This document shows positions 1 through 6,378 of a stretch of 6,425 bases of DNA, piece by piece. The notes under the pieces are model-generated. The model had not been told where the DNA came from. It worked only from the letters and a program-made list of their open reading frames with translations, and did no database searches. A program made the position numbers and the translations under genes. Each line of letters starts with the position of its first letter. Position 1 is the stretch's first letter. Origin of the DNA: Amylibacter sp. (GTDB lineage: Bacteria; Pseudomonadota; Alphaproteobacteria; Rhodobacterales; Rhodobacteraceae); contig DAOUQS010000121.1 in assembly GCA_030625465.1 (NCBI GenBank), positions 1 through 6,425 on the forward strand. Reading direction: 5' to 3'.

Positions 1-1356
1 ACTGTCGCCAACCGCGAAACCGCCGATCAGGGGGCGACTATCCTTGCGGGCAACCAGAAGGTTTTGTTTGCGCGTCTGTCGGATGCGAAGTTTTTCTGGG
101 AAAATGATTTGCGGGGGTCATTGGATGATATGGCGGCGAAACTATCGAATGTGACGTTCCATAATAAGCTGGGCACGCAGGCCGAACGGGTTGATCGTAT
201 TGCTGCGTTAACTCGTGAAATCGCACCGATTGTCGGGGCTGATGCTGATATGGCAAAGGCGGCGGCCAAGGTTGCCAAGGCTGATTTGATGTCGGAAATG
301 GTTTATGAATTCCCTGAACTGCAAGGGGTTATGGGCAAATATTACGCGCAAAAGGCGGGGCTGGATGATGCTATCGCCAATGCTTGCGCCGATCATTATT
401 CGCCGCTTGGCCCATCGGATATGGTGCCGAACGCGCCTGTGACGGTTGCGGTTGCCTTGGCTGATAAACTTGATACCCTGACAGGTTTCTGGGCGATAGA
501 TGAAAAGCCAACAGGGTCAAAAGACCCGTTTGCTTTGCGCAGGGCCGCGTTGGGGGTTATCCGTCTGATCCTGGACAATGATGTGCGGTTCAATCTATCG
601 GGTTACATTGATACGGAACTGGTACGGCACAAGGTTTTCAATGATCGCAATACGGATGTTGCAAAAGAAGAGTTTCTGGAAACCGAACTTTTGCATGAAA
701 TAGCCGATCACGGTGTGTTTGGCGCGGCTTTGCAGGCGGTATTGGATGCGGTGCTGAAAAAAGGCAAAGAAAAATTCTCGGGTGATCAGGCTTGGCTGGA
801 ACATCTTTTGCAGGGTATTCCTGAAAGCTGTACCAATTTGCTGGGTTTCTTCCATGATCGCCTGAAAGTCTACCTACGCGACAAGGGCATCAGCCATGAT
901 ATTATCGACGCCTGTCTTGCGATGCCGAACAATGATGATTTTACGCTTTTGGTGAACCGTGCCGAGGCTTTGCAGGCATTTATCAAAACCGATGACGGGA
1001 CCAACCTGTTGCAGGGCTTTAAGCGGGCGAATAATATTCTGACACAGGCCGAGGCCAAAGACGGGGTTGAATATTCCTACGGGGCGGATGTGAAATTTGC
1101 TGAAACTGATGCGGAACGCGACCTGTTTGCGGCCCTTGATACGGCGGATAAAGCAATAGCACCCAGCATCAAGGCAGAAGATTTTGCCACGGCAATGGCT
1201 GCAATGGCAGGGCTGCGCGCCCCGATTGACGGCTTTTTTGACGCGGTAAAGATCAATGCCGACAGTGACATCGTGCGGCGCAACCGGTTGAACCTTTTGG
1301 GCCACATTCGCAAAACCATGGGGCAGGTGGCGGATTTCACCCGTATTGAAGGCTGA
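1..1356 (+). CDS. glyS: Glycine--tRNA ligase beta subunit, C-terminal part (5' end outside window)
   Basis: This is the beta chain of the alpha2-beta2 bacterial glycyl-tRNA synthetase, a cytoplasmic enzyme that works with GlyQ to attach glycine to tRNA-Gly; the beta chain supplies tRNA recognition. The reading frame is open from base 1, so the gene starts outside the window. The 451 residues present compare with roughly 690-750 for the family, so about a third is missing on the left. Family blocks seen in order are ATILAGNQKVLFARLSDAKF (residues 13-32), FFWEND, FHNKLGTQAERV, the HD-like block with EFPELQGVMGKYY and DHYSPLGPSD, ALADKLDTL, GSKDPFALRRAALGVIRLIL (about residue 180), and a helical C-terminal anticodon-binding (DALR-type) domain ending in ADFTRIEG. 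Position 64 (TTG) is not the true start, because the clear GlyS homology continues upstream of it. No convincing terminator follows the stop. Confidence 0.96.
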   Translation, partial: TVANRETADQGATILAGNQKVLFARLSDAKFFWENDLRGSLDDMAAKLSNVTFHNKLGTQAERVDRIAALTREIAPIVGADADMAKAAAKVAKADLMSEMVYEFPELQGVMGKYYAQKAGLDDAIANACADHYSPLGPSDMVPNAPVTVAVALADKLDTLTGFWAIDEKPTGSKDPFALRRAALGVIRLILDNDVRFNLSGYIDTELVRHKVFNDRNTDVAKEEFLETELLHEIADHGVFGAALQAVLDAVLKKGKEKFSGDQAWLEHLLQGIPESCTNLLGFFHDRLKVYLRDKGISHDIIDACLAMPNNDDFTLLVNRAEALQAFIKTDDGTNLLQGFKRANNILTQAEAKDGVEYSYGADVKFAETDAERDLFAALDTADKAIAPSIKAEDFATAMAAMAGLRAPIDGFFDAVKINADSDIVRRNRLNLLGHIRKTMGQVADFTRIEG

Positions 1357-1396
1357 ACTGAACAGCAACACTTGAACGCCGCGACAGATCAACCGC

Positions 1397-1426
1397 TTGT
1401 CAGTTGTTTTAAAATACCGTTAGACT
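1397..1426 (+). promoter_or_regulatory. Putative sigma-70-type promoter of the PPDK-like gene
   Basis: A -35-like TTGTCA lies at 1397-1402 and a -10-like TAGACT at 1421-1426, with an 18-base spacer. The -35 matches 5 of 6 and the -10 matches 4 of 6 bases of the consensus. Transcription would begin around 1433, leaving a leader of about 20 bases before the start codon. This is the best pairing found in the gap. TAAAAT at 1410-1415 is a better -10 alone but has no partner at a suitable distance. The call rests on motif matching only. Confidence 0.35.
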
Positions 1427-1436
1427 AGAAGTCTAA
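1420..1436. promoter_or_regulatory. Perfect 17-bp palindrome, candidate operator
   Basis: The sequence is TTAGACT AGA AGTCTAA: two perfect 7-bp arms around a 3-base centre. It lies 16 bases before the start codon of the PPDK-like gene and its left arm covers the putative -10 element. A site of this symmetry and position suits a dimeric repressor that blocks RNA polymerase. As RNA it would form only a short stem with a 3-base loop and no following T tract, so a terminator is unlikely. I do not recognise the regulator. Confidence 0.5.
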
Positions 1437-1452
1437 TATATGAGGGCCTGAG

Positions 1453-4014
1453 ATGGCAGATTATCCACGCATGTTGGCACTGAAATCCGGGGCGGATGCG
1501 CCTGCGGAAGTGTACGGGGCACGCGCCGCGACGCAAGTTATCTTGATGGAAGCGGGCTTACCCGTTCCCAAAGCCTGGGGGCTATCGAAAGACGCCGTCA
1601 CGGCTATCGCCAATGAAGACTTCCCCGAAGAATGGCCCTTTCTGGAAGAACTTTCCACCGGATGTCTGGTGTCGATCCGCGCAAGCCCGCTTGAACGGGT
1701 GTGGGGCGGGCCGGAAGCCTTGCTTAATCTGGGCATGAACCAAGCCACATGTGATATTTTGAAAGGCCCGTTGGGCGATGATGCGTCAACCGCCCTATAT
1801 GCGCGATTTGTGCAAGACTATTCAATAAAAGTGGCTAGATTAGACCCTGAATGGTTCGAAGAGTTATATTTATTGCACACTAAAAATGGCAAGTTGGACA
1901 TCAATGCGGTGCTTGGATCGTCACTTGCGCTTTATGACCAGCATGTGGGTGAGCTGTTTCCGCAGGAACCAGTGCGCCAATTGCGCAAAGCCTTGCGGTC
2001 TTTTGTAAAAGCATGGGATGGCACCACGGCGCGCATTTTGCGCATGGCGCAAGGCGCACCTTCACAGGCGGGTCTGGGGTTGATTATCCAGGAAATGGCC
2101 CTGGGGCTTGGGCGCGGTGAAAGTGGTGCGGGAATTTGCCAGTTTGTATCGGTTCAAACCGGTGAGGATATGGCGCATGGTCGTTATCTGTCACAATCGC
2201 AAGGCCGCGAAGCCGAAGAAGATCAGGCCAAGGCGTATTTTCTGACAAAAGACCCGCGCGGCCCGTCACTAGAGGATAATTGCCCTGAAGTTATAACGGA
2301 TTTGGAACGTTATACGGATATGGCGCGCGCGGCATTTCGCGACGAGATGCAACTGGAATTTACAATCCATGACGGCACCGTGGCGATTTTGGATGCAGAT
2401 TGCGCCGAACGTTCGGGACGTGCCGCCGTGGCCATTGCAGTGCGACTGGTCGAGGCGGGCATCCGGTGCAAAGAAAAAGCGCTTATGGGGATTGATCCGC
2501 GTAGTTTGAACGAGGTTTTGCACCCGCTTGTGGACCCCAAGGCAAAACGTAATGTTCTGGCGTCGGGTATTTCATCAAGTCCGGGGGCTGCAACCGGCAA
2601 AATTGTGTTTACTGCCAATGCCGCACAAGCCAGTGCCGCGCGCGAAGAACCGTGCATTCTGGTGCGCATCGAAACCACGCCTGAAGATGTGCGCGGGATG
2701 CATTCGGCCCAAGCTGTGCTGACGGCCAAAGGCGGGCGCGATAGTCATGCCGCGGTTGTGGCGCGCACAATCGGGGTACCCTGTATCGTCGGCGTTAGTG
2801 ATATGATGGTCGATGTGCGCGGCAAGGTTCTGACATTGCCCGGCGGCGTGGTCTTGCGGCCAGGTGATACGATTACTGTGGATGCGGGAACCGGGGAAGT
2901 GCTGCTTGGCGCGCCCCGTCTTGTGCAACCTGACCTTGGTGGTGCCTTTCATACCTTTATGAACTGGGCCGATGAATTTCGTGTTCTCGGGGTGCGGGCG
3001 AATGCCGACACGCCGCAAGACGCAAGAATAGCGCGTGATTTCAATGTGGACGGTATCGGACTGGTGCGCACTGAACATATGTTCTTTGAAGCCGGCCGTC
3101 TGAATGTGATGCGCGAACTGATTTTCGCGGAAACGGACGAAGCCCGCAAAGCCTCTTTGGATTTGCTGCTTCCGATGCAACGCTCGGATTTCATTGAACT
3201 TTTCGAAACTATGGCTGGCCTGCCGGTATGTATCCGCTTTCTGGACCCGCCATTGCACGAGTTTTTGCCGCAATCGCGCGACGAGATGCAGTCATTGGCC
3301 GATGCCATGGGCTTGCCGCTGTCGAATATAATGGTGCGGGCAGAGGATTTGCGCGAATTCAACCCGATGCTGGGAACGCGCGGCGTGCGGCTGGGGATTA
3401 TGATCCCGGAAATTTATGAAATGCAGGCCCGTGCGGTTTTTGAAGCGGCGGCACATGTTATTAAAGCCGGTACGCATAAGGTCTCACCTGAAATAATGGT
3501 GCCGCTGGTGTCCGCCAAACGCGAAGTCGAGCTGGTCAAGACCAGTGTCGATGCGGTTTTTGCTGCGGTAAAGAATGAAACCGGTGTTGCGATGGAATAT
3601 TCGTTGGGGACAATGGTTGAAACGCCGCGTGCGGCATTGCGGGCGGGCGACATCGCGCGCAGCTCGGCTTTTTTCAGTTTCGGGACCAATGATCTGACCC
3701 AAATGACATACGGGCTAAGCCGCGACGATTCCGGCCGGTTTATGCGTGATTACGTCAGCAAGGGTGTGTTCGATGACGATCCGTTCCATTCTTTGGATGT
3801 GGATGGTGTCGGCGAGCTGTTGTTGATGGCCTGTGAACGGGGACGCGCTGAGCGAAAAGATCTGGTTCTGGGCCTATGCGGCGAACATGGCGGGGACCCG
3901 CAATCCGTCGGGTTTTGCCACCGTGCCGGGTTTGATTACGTATCTTGCTCGCCTTTTAGGACGCCGATCGCAAAACTGGCTGCGGCACAAGCGGCAATAT
4001 CTGGGGCCGATTAG
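1453..4014 (+). CDS. ppdK: Pyruvate phosphate dikinase-like protein with degenerate ATP-binding half
   Basis: PPDK normally interconverts ATP + phosphate + pyruvate and AMP + diphosphate + PEP in the cytoplasm. This 853-residue protein is slightly shorter than the usual 870-890. Domain order is ATP-grasp (about 1-340), swivelling phosphohistidine domain with GGRDSHAAVV (His432), and PEP/pyruvate barrel. The barrel keeps Arg539 (GLVRTEH), Arg595 (IRFLDPPLHEF), Glu723 (GTMVETPRAAL), Asn746 (FGTNDLTQ) and Cys809 (CGEHGGD). These match Arg561, Arg617, Glu745, Asn768 and Cys831 of the Clostridium symbiosum enzyme at constant offset. The N-terminal half is divergent: the MPGMMDT loop is gone, and residues matching Asp321, Gln335 and Arg337 are Gln300, Asp314 and Asp316, although Arg76 and Glu302 remain. 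The regulatory Thr two before the catalytic His is Asp430. The start is set by GAGGG at 1442-1446, six bases upstream. PEP-binding fold is certain; normal PPDK activity is doubtful. 'Putative PEP-binding protein' may be the safer product name. Confidence 0.88.
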   Translation: MADYPRMLALKSGADAPAEVYGARAATQVILMEAGLPVPKAWGLSKDAVTAIANEDFPEEWPFLEELSTGCLVSIRASPLERVWGGPEALLNLGMNQATCDILKGPLGDDASTALYARFVQDYSIKVARLDPEWFEELYLLHTKNGKLDINAVLGSSLALYDQHVGELFPQEPVRQLRKALRSFVKAWDGTTARILRMAQGAPSQAGLGLIIQEMALGLGRGESGAGICQFVSVQTGEDMAHGRYLSQSQGREAEEDQAKAYFLTKDPRGPSLEDNCPEVITDLERYTDMARAAFRDEMQLEFTIHDGTVAILDADCAERSGRAAVAIAVRLVEAGIRCKEKALMGIDPRSLNEVLHPLVDPKAKRNVLASGISSSPGAATGKIVFTANAAQASAAREEPCILVRIETTPEDVRGMHSAQAVLTAKGGRDSHAAVVARTIGVPCIVGVSDMMVDVRGKVLTLPGGVVLRPGDTITVDAGTGEVLLGAPRLVQPDLGGAFHTFMNWADEFRVLGVRANADTPQDARIARDFNVDGIGLVRTEHMFFEAGRLNVMRELIFAETDEARKASLDLLLPMQRSDFIELFETMAGLPVCIRFLDPPLHEFLPQSRDEMQSLADAMGLPLSNIMVRAEDLREFNPMLGTRGVRLGIMIPEIYEMQARAVFEAAAHVIKAGTHKVSPEIMVPLVSAKREVELVKTSVDAVFAAVKNETGVAMEYSLGTMVETPRAALRAGDIARSSAFFSFGTNDLTQMTYGLSRDDSGRFMRDYVSKGVFDDDPFHSLDVDGVGELLLMACERGRAERKDLVLGLCGEHGGDPQSVGFCHRAGFDYVSCSPFRTPIAKLAAAQAAISGAD

Positions 4015-4190
4015 GTAACAAAATTACAAATATGGCAATTTTATGAAGATTTTGTATTAATTACAGCAAAAATGTAACACTTGCGTGGCTGTGGATATCA
4101 TTAAACTGGACAGAGCTGGGTACAATTTAGTAAAACGCGATTGATTTGTCGGGTATCTGCACCCGTCATTGCTTATCGAAAGCTGCTGCT
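4015..4190. other. AT-rich intergenic gap with 5' leader of the hydrolase gene
   Basis: This 176-base gap is clearly more AT-rich than the flanking genes, especially 4015-4080. It must hold the promoter of the cell wall hydrolase. TACAAT at 4121-4126 is the best -10 candidate, but I find no good -35 at 16-19 bases, so no promoter is assigned. A small GC-rich hairpin lies in the leader at 4150-4165 (CGGGT, loop ATCTGC, ACCCG), 25 bases before the start codon. No GC-rich stem with T tract follows the PPDK-like gene, so how its transcript ends is unclear. Confidence 0.5.
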
Positions 4191-4880
4191 ATGAAAACAA
4201 TGATTGCGCGTATTGCCCAAGGGATTGCTATTTCCCTTACGGGTCTGGTTATCGGATCATCCGCTATGGCCGGTGAAACATCTGTTGTCAAAAAACAGGC
4301 ACCAACACAGTTTGTAAGCGGGCGTGCCACGATGGAGTCGGATGGTAGCATCCGTGTCGCGGCCTTAAGTGAAACCGCAACTGCACGCAAATCGTTTTGG
4401 GCTTTTCTTAAACCGTCTAAACCAAAAACACCTATTGATCAGATTTCCACAATGGCAGAACTAGATGCCATGCCACGCGCAGACGGCGATGCGGAATGGC
4501 ATTGTCTAACCGAGGCATTGTACTTTGAGGCCCGCGGTGAAAACCTGCAAGGCCAGTTCGCGGTCTCTGAAGTAATCCTGAACCGGCGCGACAGCAGCAA
4601 ATTCCCAAGCTCTGTGTGCAAGGTCATATCCCAAGGCTCAAAATCAGGTAAAAAGCATGCCTGCCAGTTTTCATACAAGTGTGACGGGTATGCCGAAGTG
4701 TTTTCAGAAGGTGATGCATATATCCAGGTTGGTAAAGTTGCGCGCATCATGCTGGACGGCAAAGAACGTAGCCTGACAAAAGGTGCAACGTTTTATCACA
4801 CCGGTGCGGTCAGCCCCAGATGGTCGCGTAAGTTTGAACGCACAGCCAAAGTCGGACGGCACTTTTTCTACCGCGCATAA
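4191..4880 (+). CDS. Secreted SleB/CwlJ-family cell wall hydrolase
   Basis: This is a predicted peptidoglycan hydrolase of the Hydrolase_2 (SleB/CwlJ) family, 229 residues, acting outside the cytoplasmic membrane. The first 27 residues form a Sec signal peptide: MKTMIARIAQ, a hydrophobic core (GIAISLTGLVIG) and an AMA cleavage site before GET. A low-complexity linker (about 28-98) with a Lys/Pro-rich stretch (LKPSKPKTP) follows. The catalytic domain (about 102-229) has EALYFEARGE (108-117, including the conserved Glu residues), GQFAVSEVILNRR, HACQFSYKCDG (156-166), GATFYHT and VGRHFFYR. Cys105, 143, 158 and 164 may form disulfides in the periplasm. The frame extends upstream to a TTG at 4146, but ATG 4191 puts the signal peptide at the N terminus and has GAAAG (4178-4182) eight bases upstream. 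In Bacillus SleB opens the spore cortex; this lineage is not expected to sporulate, so growth or division-linked wall turnover is the likelier role. Confidence 0.88.
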   Translation: MKTMIARIAQGIAISLTGLVIGSSAMAGETSVVKKQAPTQFVSGRATMESDGSIRVAALSETATARKSFWAFLKPSKPKTPIDQISTMAELDAMPRADGDAEWHCLTEALYFEARGENLQGQFAVSEVILNRRDSSKFPSSVCKVISQGSKSGKKHACQFSYKCDGYAEVFSEGDAYIQVGKVARIMLDGKERSLTKGATFYHTGAVSPRWSRKFERTAKVGRHFFYRA

Positions 4881-4900
4881 GATTATATTGATTTAGAACG

Positions 4901-4925
4901 GGGCCGCCATTGCGCGGCCTTTTTT
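4901..4925 (+). terminator. Rho-independent terminator after the cell wall hydrolase gene
   Basis: A perfect 6-bp GC stem, GGCCGC (4902-4907) with GCGGCC (4914-4919), encloses a 6-base loop and is followed directly by six T residues (4920-4925). A G-U pair (4901/4920) can extend the stem. It lies 20 bases past the stop codon and separates the hydrolase gene from the folate gene cluster. Confidence 0.85.
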
Positions 4926-4926
4926 G

Positions 4927-4977
4927 ACTCTTGTTATAATTTTGGTAGGCCTATATCTGAAGTGTGATAACAAGAGT
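4927..4977. promoter_or_regulatory. 11-bp perfect inverted repeat around the folB promoter and ribosome binding site
   Basis: ACTCTTGTTAT (4927-4937) and ATAACAAGAGT (4967-4977) are exact reverse complements with a 29-base centre. A consensus -10 box TATAAT sits at 4935-4940, overlapping the left arm, though its best -35 (TTGCGC, 4910-4915) is poor and 19 bases away, inside the terminator. The right arm contains AAGAG (4972-4976), the Shine-Dalgarno of folB. Near the middle is an 8-bp palindrome, TAGGCCTA (4946-4953). In a read-through RNA the repeat would fold and hide the ribosome binding site; in DNA it could be a two-site operator. Confidence 0.5.
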
Positions 4978-4984
4978 GATGCCA

Positions 4985-5902
4985 ATGACCGACGATATAA
5001 ATGTGGCTTTTGATACTGTGGAAGCGCGCGCGGTGGCGACCCACACCGGCGACCCGCTTGACCGTATTTCGGTGCGGGACTACGTCCGAACCGTTGAAAT
5101 CGGTGCATTCCAGTCTGAACGTGACACCAAACAACGCATTCGTTTCAATGTGGTGCTGGAGGTGGCGGACAGTACCGCGGCCGATACGGACGATGTTGAT
5201 CAGGTTTTGTCCTACGATACGATCACGGAAGCGATAGAGGAACAGTTAGCCGCTGCGCGATTAAACCTGCTGGAAACCCTTGCAGAACGGGTGGCGGAAA
5301 ACATTCTGGCGCATCCCCGTGCCGTCAGGGTTTTTGTGCGCATCGAAAAGCTGGACCGTATTCCCGGAACGCTGGGCGTGGATATTGTGCGATCTAAAGT
5401 CGGTGCGCAGACCGGTTATACTGCGGATCAAGACATTAACCCGTTAATTGTCTTTATGCCGAACCAAGTGCTTTACGGGCCGGAACTGGATGCGTGGCTG
5501 AATGCGATTGCAAAACACGAACGCCCTGCAATCATTTGTCTTGAGCCGGCGGAAAAACAGCCCTCTGTGACCGGAATTTCGATGATCGACAGGCGTATAG
5601 GACTTTTGTCCATTGCGCAAAACGCCTGGTTTCTGGCGGCAAAAGACACGCGATGTGTTGTCGCCGACAACCGAACCGAGTTGGATTGGGCGATCAAAAA
5701 TGGCCAACTATCGGTTTGGGCGCCGTCAAGAATAGTGCTTGATGCGGTCAAAAAACCTGAAGCGGGGCCAAATACGCCGCTGGCACTGGCCATGTGGTTC
5801 GCAAAAGAGTTTTTTGCCGATCGTACAATTCTGTTGCAGGGTTTTGACGGGGCGATCAATTCGGACCGGTTATTGCTTGTGGCAAAGCCGGACGACCTTT
5901 AG
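4985..5902 (+). CDS. folB: Dihydroneopterin aldolase with C-terminal amino-acid-kinase-like extension
   Basis: FolB cleaves 7,8-dihydroneopterin to 6-hydroxymethyl-7,8-dihydropterin and glycolaldehyde in cytoplasmic folate synthesis. Of 305 residues, about 25-138 are the FolB domain: DRISVRDYVRTVEIGAF, then SERDTKQ with the conserved Glu45, SYDTI (Tyr77), LLETLAERVAENIL (Glu97) and VRIEKL (Lys122, the expected catalytic Lys). A normal FolB is about 120 residues. The remaining part (about 150-305) resembles, from memory, the aspartokinase-like/MfnE branch of the amino acid kinase fold: LLSIAQNAWFLAA, VVADNRTELDWA, VWAPSRIVLD and LALAMWFAKEFFADRTILLQ fall in that family's order, but the glycine-rich phosphate loop is absent (IVFMPNQVL). 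ATG 4985 is chosen because AAGAG (4972-4976) is eight bases upstream; GTG 4964 and ATG 4979 are in frame but badly placed. It heads a probable operon with the acetyltransferase and folP. Confidence 0.88.
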   Translation: MTDDINVAFDTVEARAVATHTGDPLDRISVRDYVRTVEIGAFQSERDTKQRIRFNVVLEVADSTAADTDDVDQVLSYDTITEAIEEQLAAARLNLLETLAERVAENILAHPRAVRVFVRIEKLDRIPGTLGVDIVRSKVGAQTGYTADQDINPLIVFMPNQVLYGPELDAWLNAIAKHERPAIICLEPAEKQPSVTGISMIDRRIGLLSIAQNAWFLAAKDTRCVVADNRTELDWAIKNGQLSVWAPSRIVLDAVKKPEAGPNTPLALAMWFAKEFFADRTILLQGFDGAINSDRLLLVAKPDDL

Positions 5903-5929
5903 GCTGGTCCGTAAAATAGGGAGTGCGGA

Positions 5930-6373
5930 ATGGATGTTTTGATCCGCGAAATAAACAAAAGCGATAGCGATATGTGGCTGCACATGTATCGGCAGCTTTT
6001 TCCGGAAAACACCGATGATGCGTTGATTGCGGAGATGGAGCGTATCTTCAAGTCGGGCAAAAGATCGGCCTATGTTGCACAAGTGAACGACCTGCCTGTG
6101 GGCTTTGCCGAATATGCTTTGCGCGATTACGCCAACGGCTGCCATTCCCAACCTGTACCCTTTCTGGAAGGTGTCTGGATCGACGCGGATTATCGGGGAA
6201 AGGGCATTGCCAAAGCACTTGTATCTTTCCTTGAACAAAAAGCCAGAATGGCCGGTTTTAAAGAGTTCGGCTCGGACGTTGAACTTAGCAATTACCCGTC
6301 ACAACTGATGCATGAGCGCTTGGGCTTCAAGCAAACCGAAAAGGTTATTTTTTACCGCAAAATTTTGGATTGA
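5930..6373 (+). CDS. GNAT acetyltransferase, aminoglycoside 6'-N-acetyltransferase-like
   Basis: This 147-residue GNAT protein would transfer an acetyl group from acetyl-CoA to an amine. The acetyl-CoA site is at about 79-100: FLEGVWIDADYRGKGIAKAL, with RGKGIA as the pyrophosphate-binding loop. The pattern fits the AAC(6') group: MDVLIREI and WLHMYRQLFP at the N terminus, VGFAEYALRDYANGC (57-71), the EG-W-D stretch, SDVELSN (115-121) and the ending LGFKQTEKVIFYRKIL. Length is typical of AAC(6') enzymes. It starts 27 bases after the folB stop with a strong AGGGAG (5918-5923) six bases before ATG, and ends five bases before the folP start codon, so it is probably co-transcribed with both. Base composition looks like its neighbours. 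Substrate is inferred from resemblance only; chromosomal members of this group may act on other amines and need not confer resistance. Confidence 0.82.
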   Translation: MDVLIREINKSDSDMWLHMYRQLFPENTDDALIAEMERIFKSGKRSAYVAQVNDLPVGFAEYALRDYANGCHSQPVPFLEGVWIDADYRGKGIAKALVSFLEQKARMAGFKEFGSDVELSNYPSQLMHERLGFKQTEKVIFYRKILD

Positions 6374-6378
6374 AACCC

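Noticed and set aside
874..1392. 172-codon minus-strand open frame over the end of glyS
   Set aside because: It overlaps conserved GlyS coding sequence, shows no recognisable motif and has no ribosome binding site that I can see.
1356..1410. Possible terminator of glyS: AACTGA (1356-1361) pairing with TCAGTT (1400-1405), then G and TTTT
   Set aside because: The stem is six mostly A-T pairs around a 38-base loop and is too weak to call. The same region carries the putative -35 of the next gene.
2575..3273. Long open frame on the minus strand (232 codons) inside the PPDK-like gene
   Set aside because: It lies opposite a gene with clear protein motifs, its translation has no recognisable domain and is rich in His/Arg/Gln as expected of an antisense shadow frame.
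4025..4056. Weak inverted repeat TACAAA/TTTGTA after the PPDK-like gene
   Set aside because: Six low-GC base pairs in very AT-rich sequence are expected by chance, and no terminator-like T tract follows.
4146..4190. Upstream extension of the hydrolase frame to a TTG at 4146
   Set aside because: It would bury the signal peptide behind 15 residues without hydrophobic character and has no ribosome binding site, whereas ATG 4191 gives a normal signal peptide and a GAAAG at good distance.
4924..4940. TTGACT followed by TATAAT as a -35/-10 pair for folB
   Set aside because: The two hexamers are separated by only 5 bases, far from the usual 16-19. TTGACT also overlaps the T tract of the terminator. 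Only the TATAAT was kept as a tentative -10.
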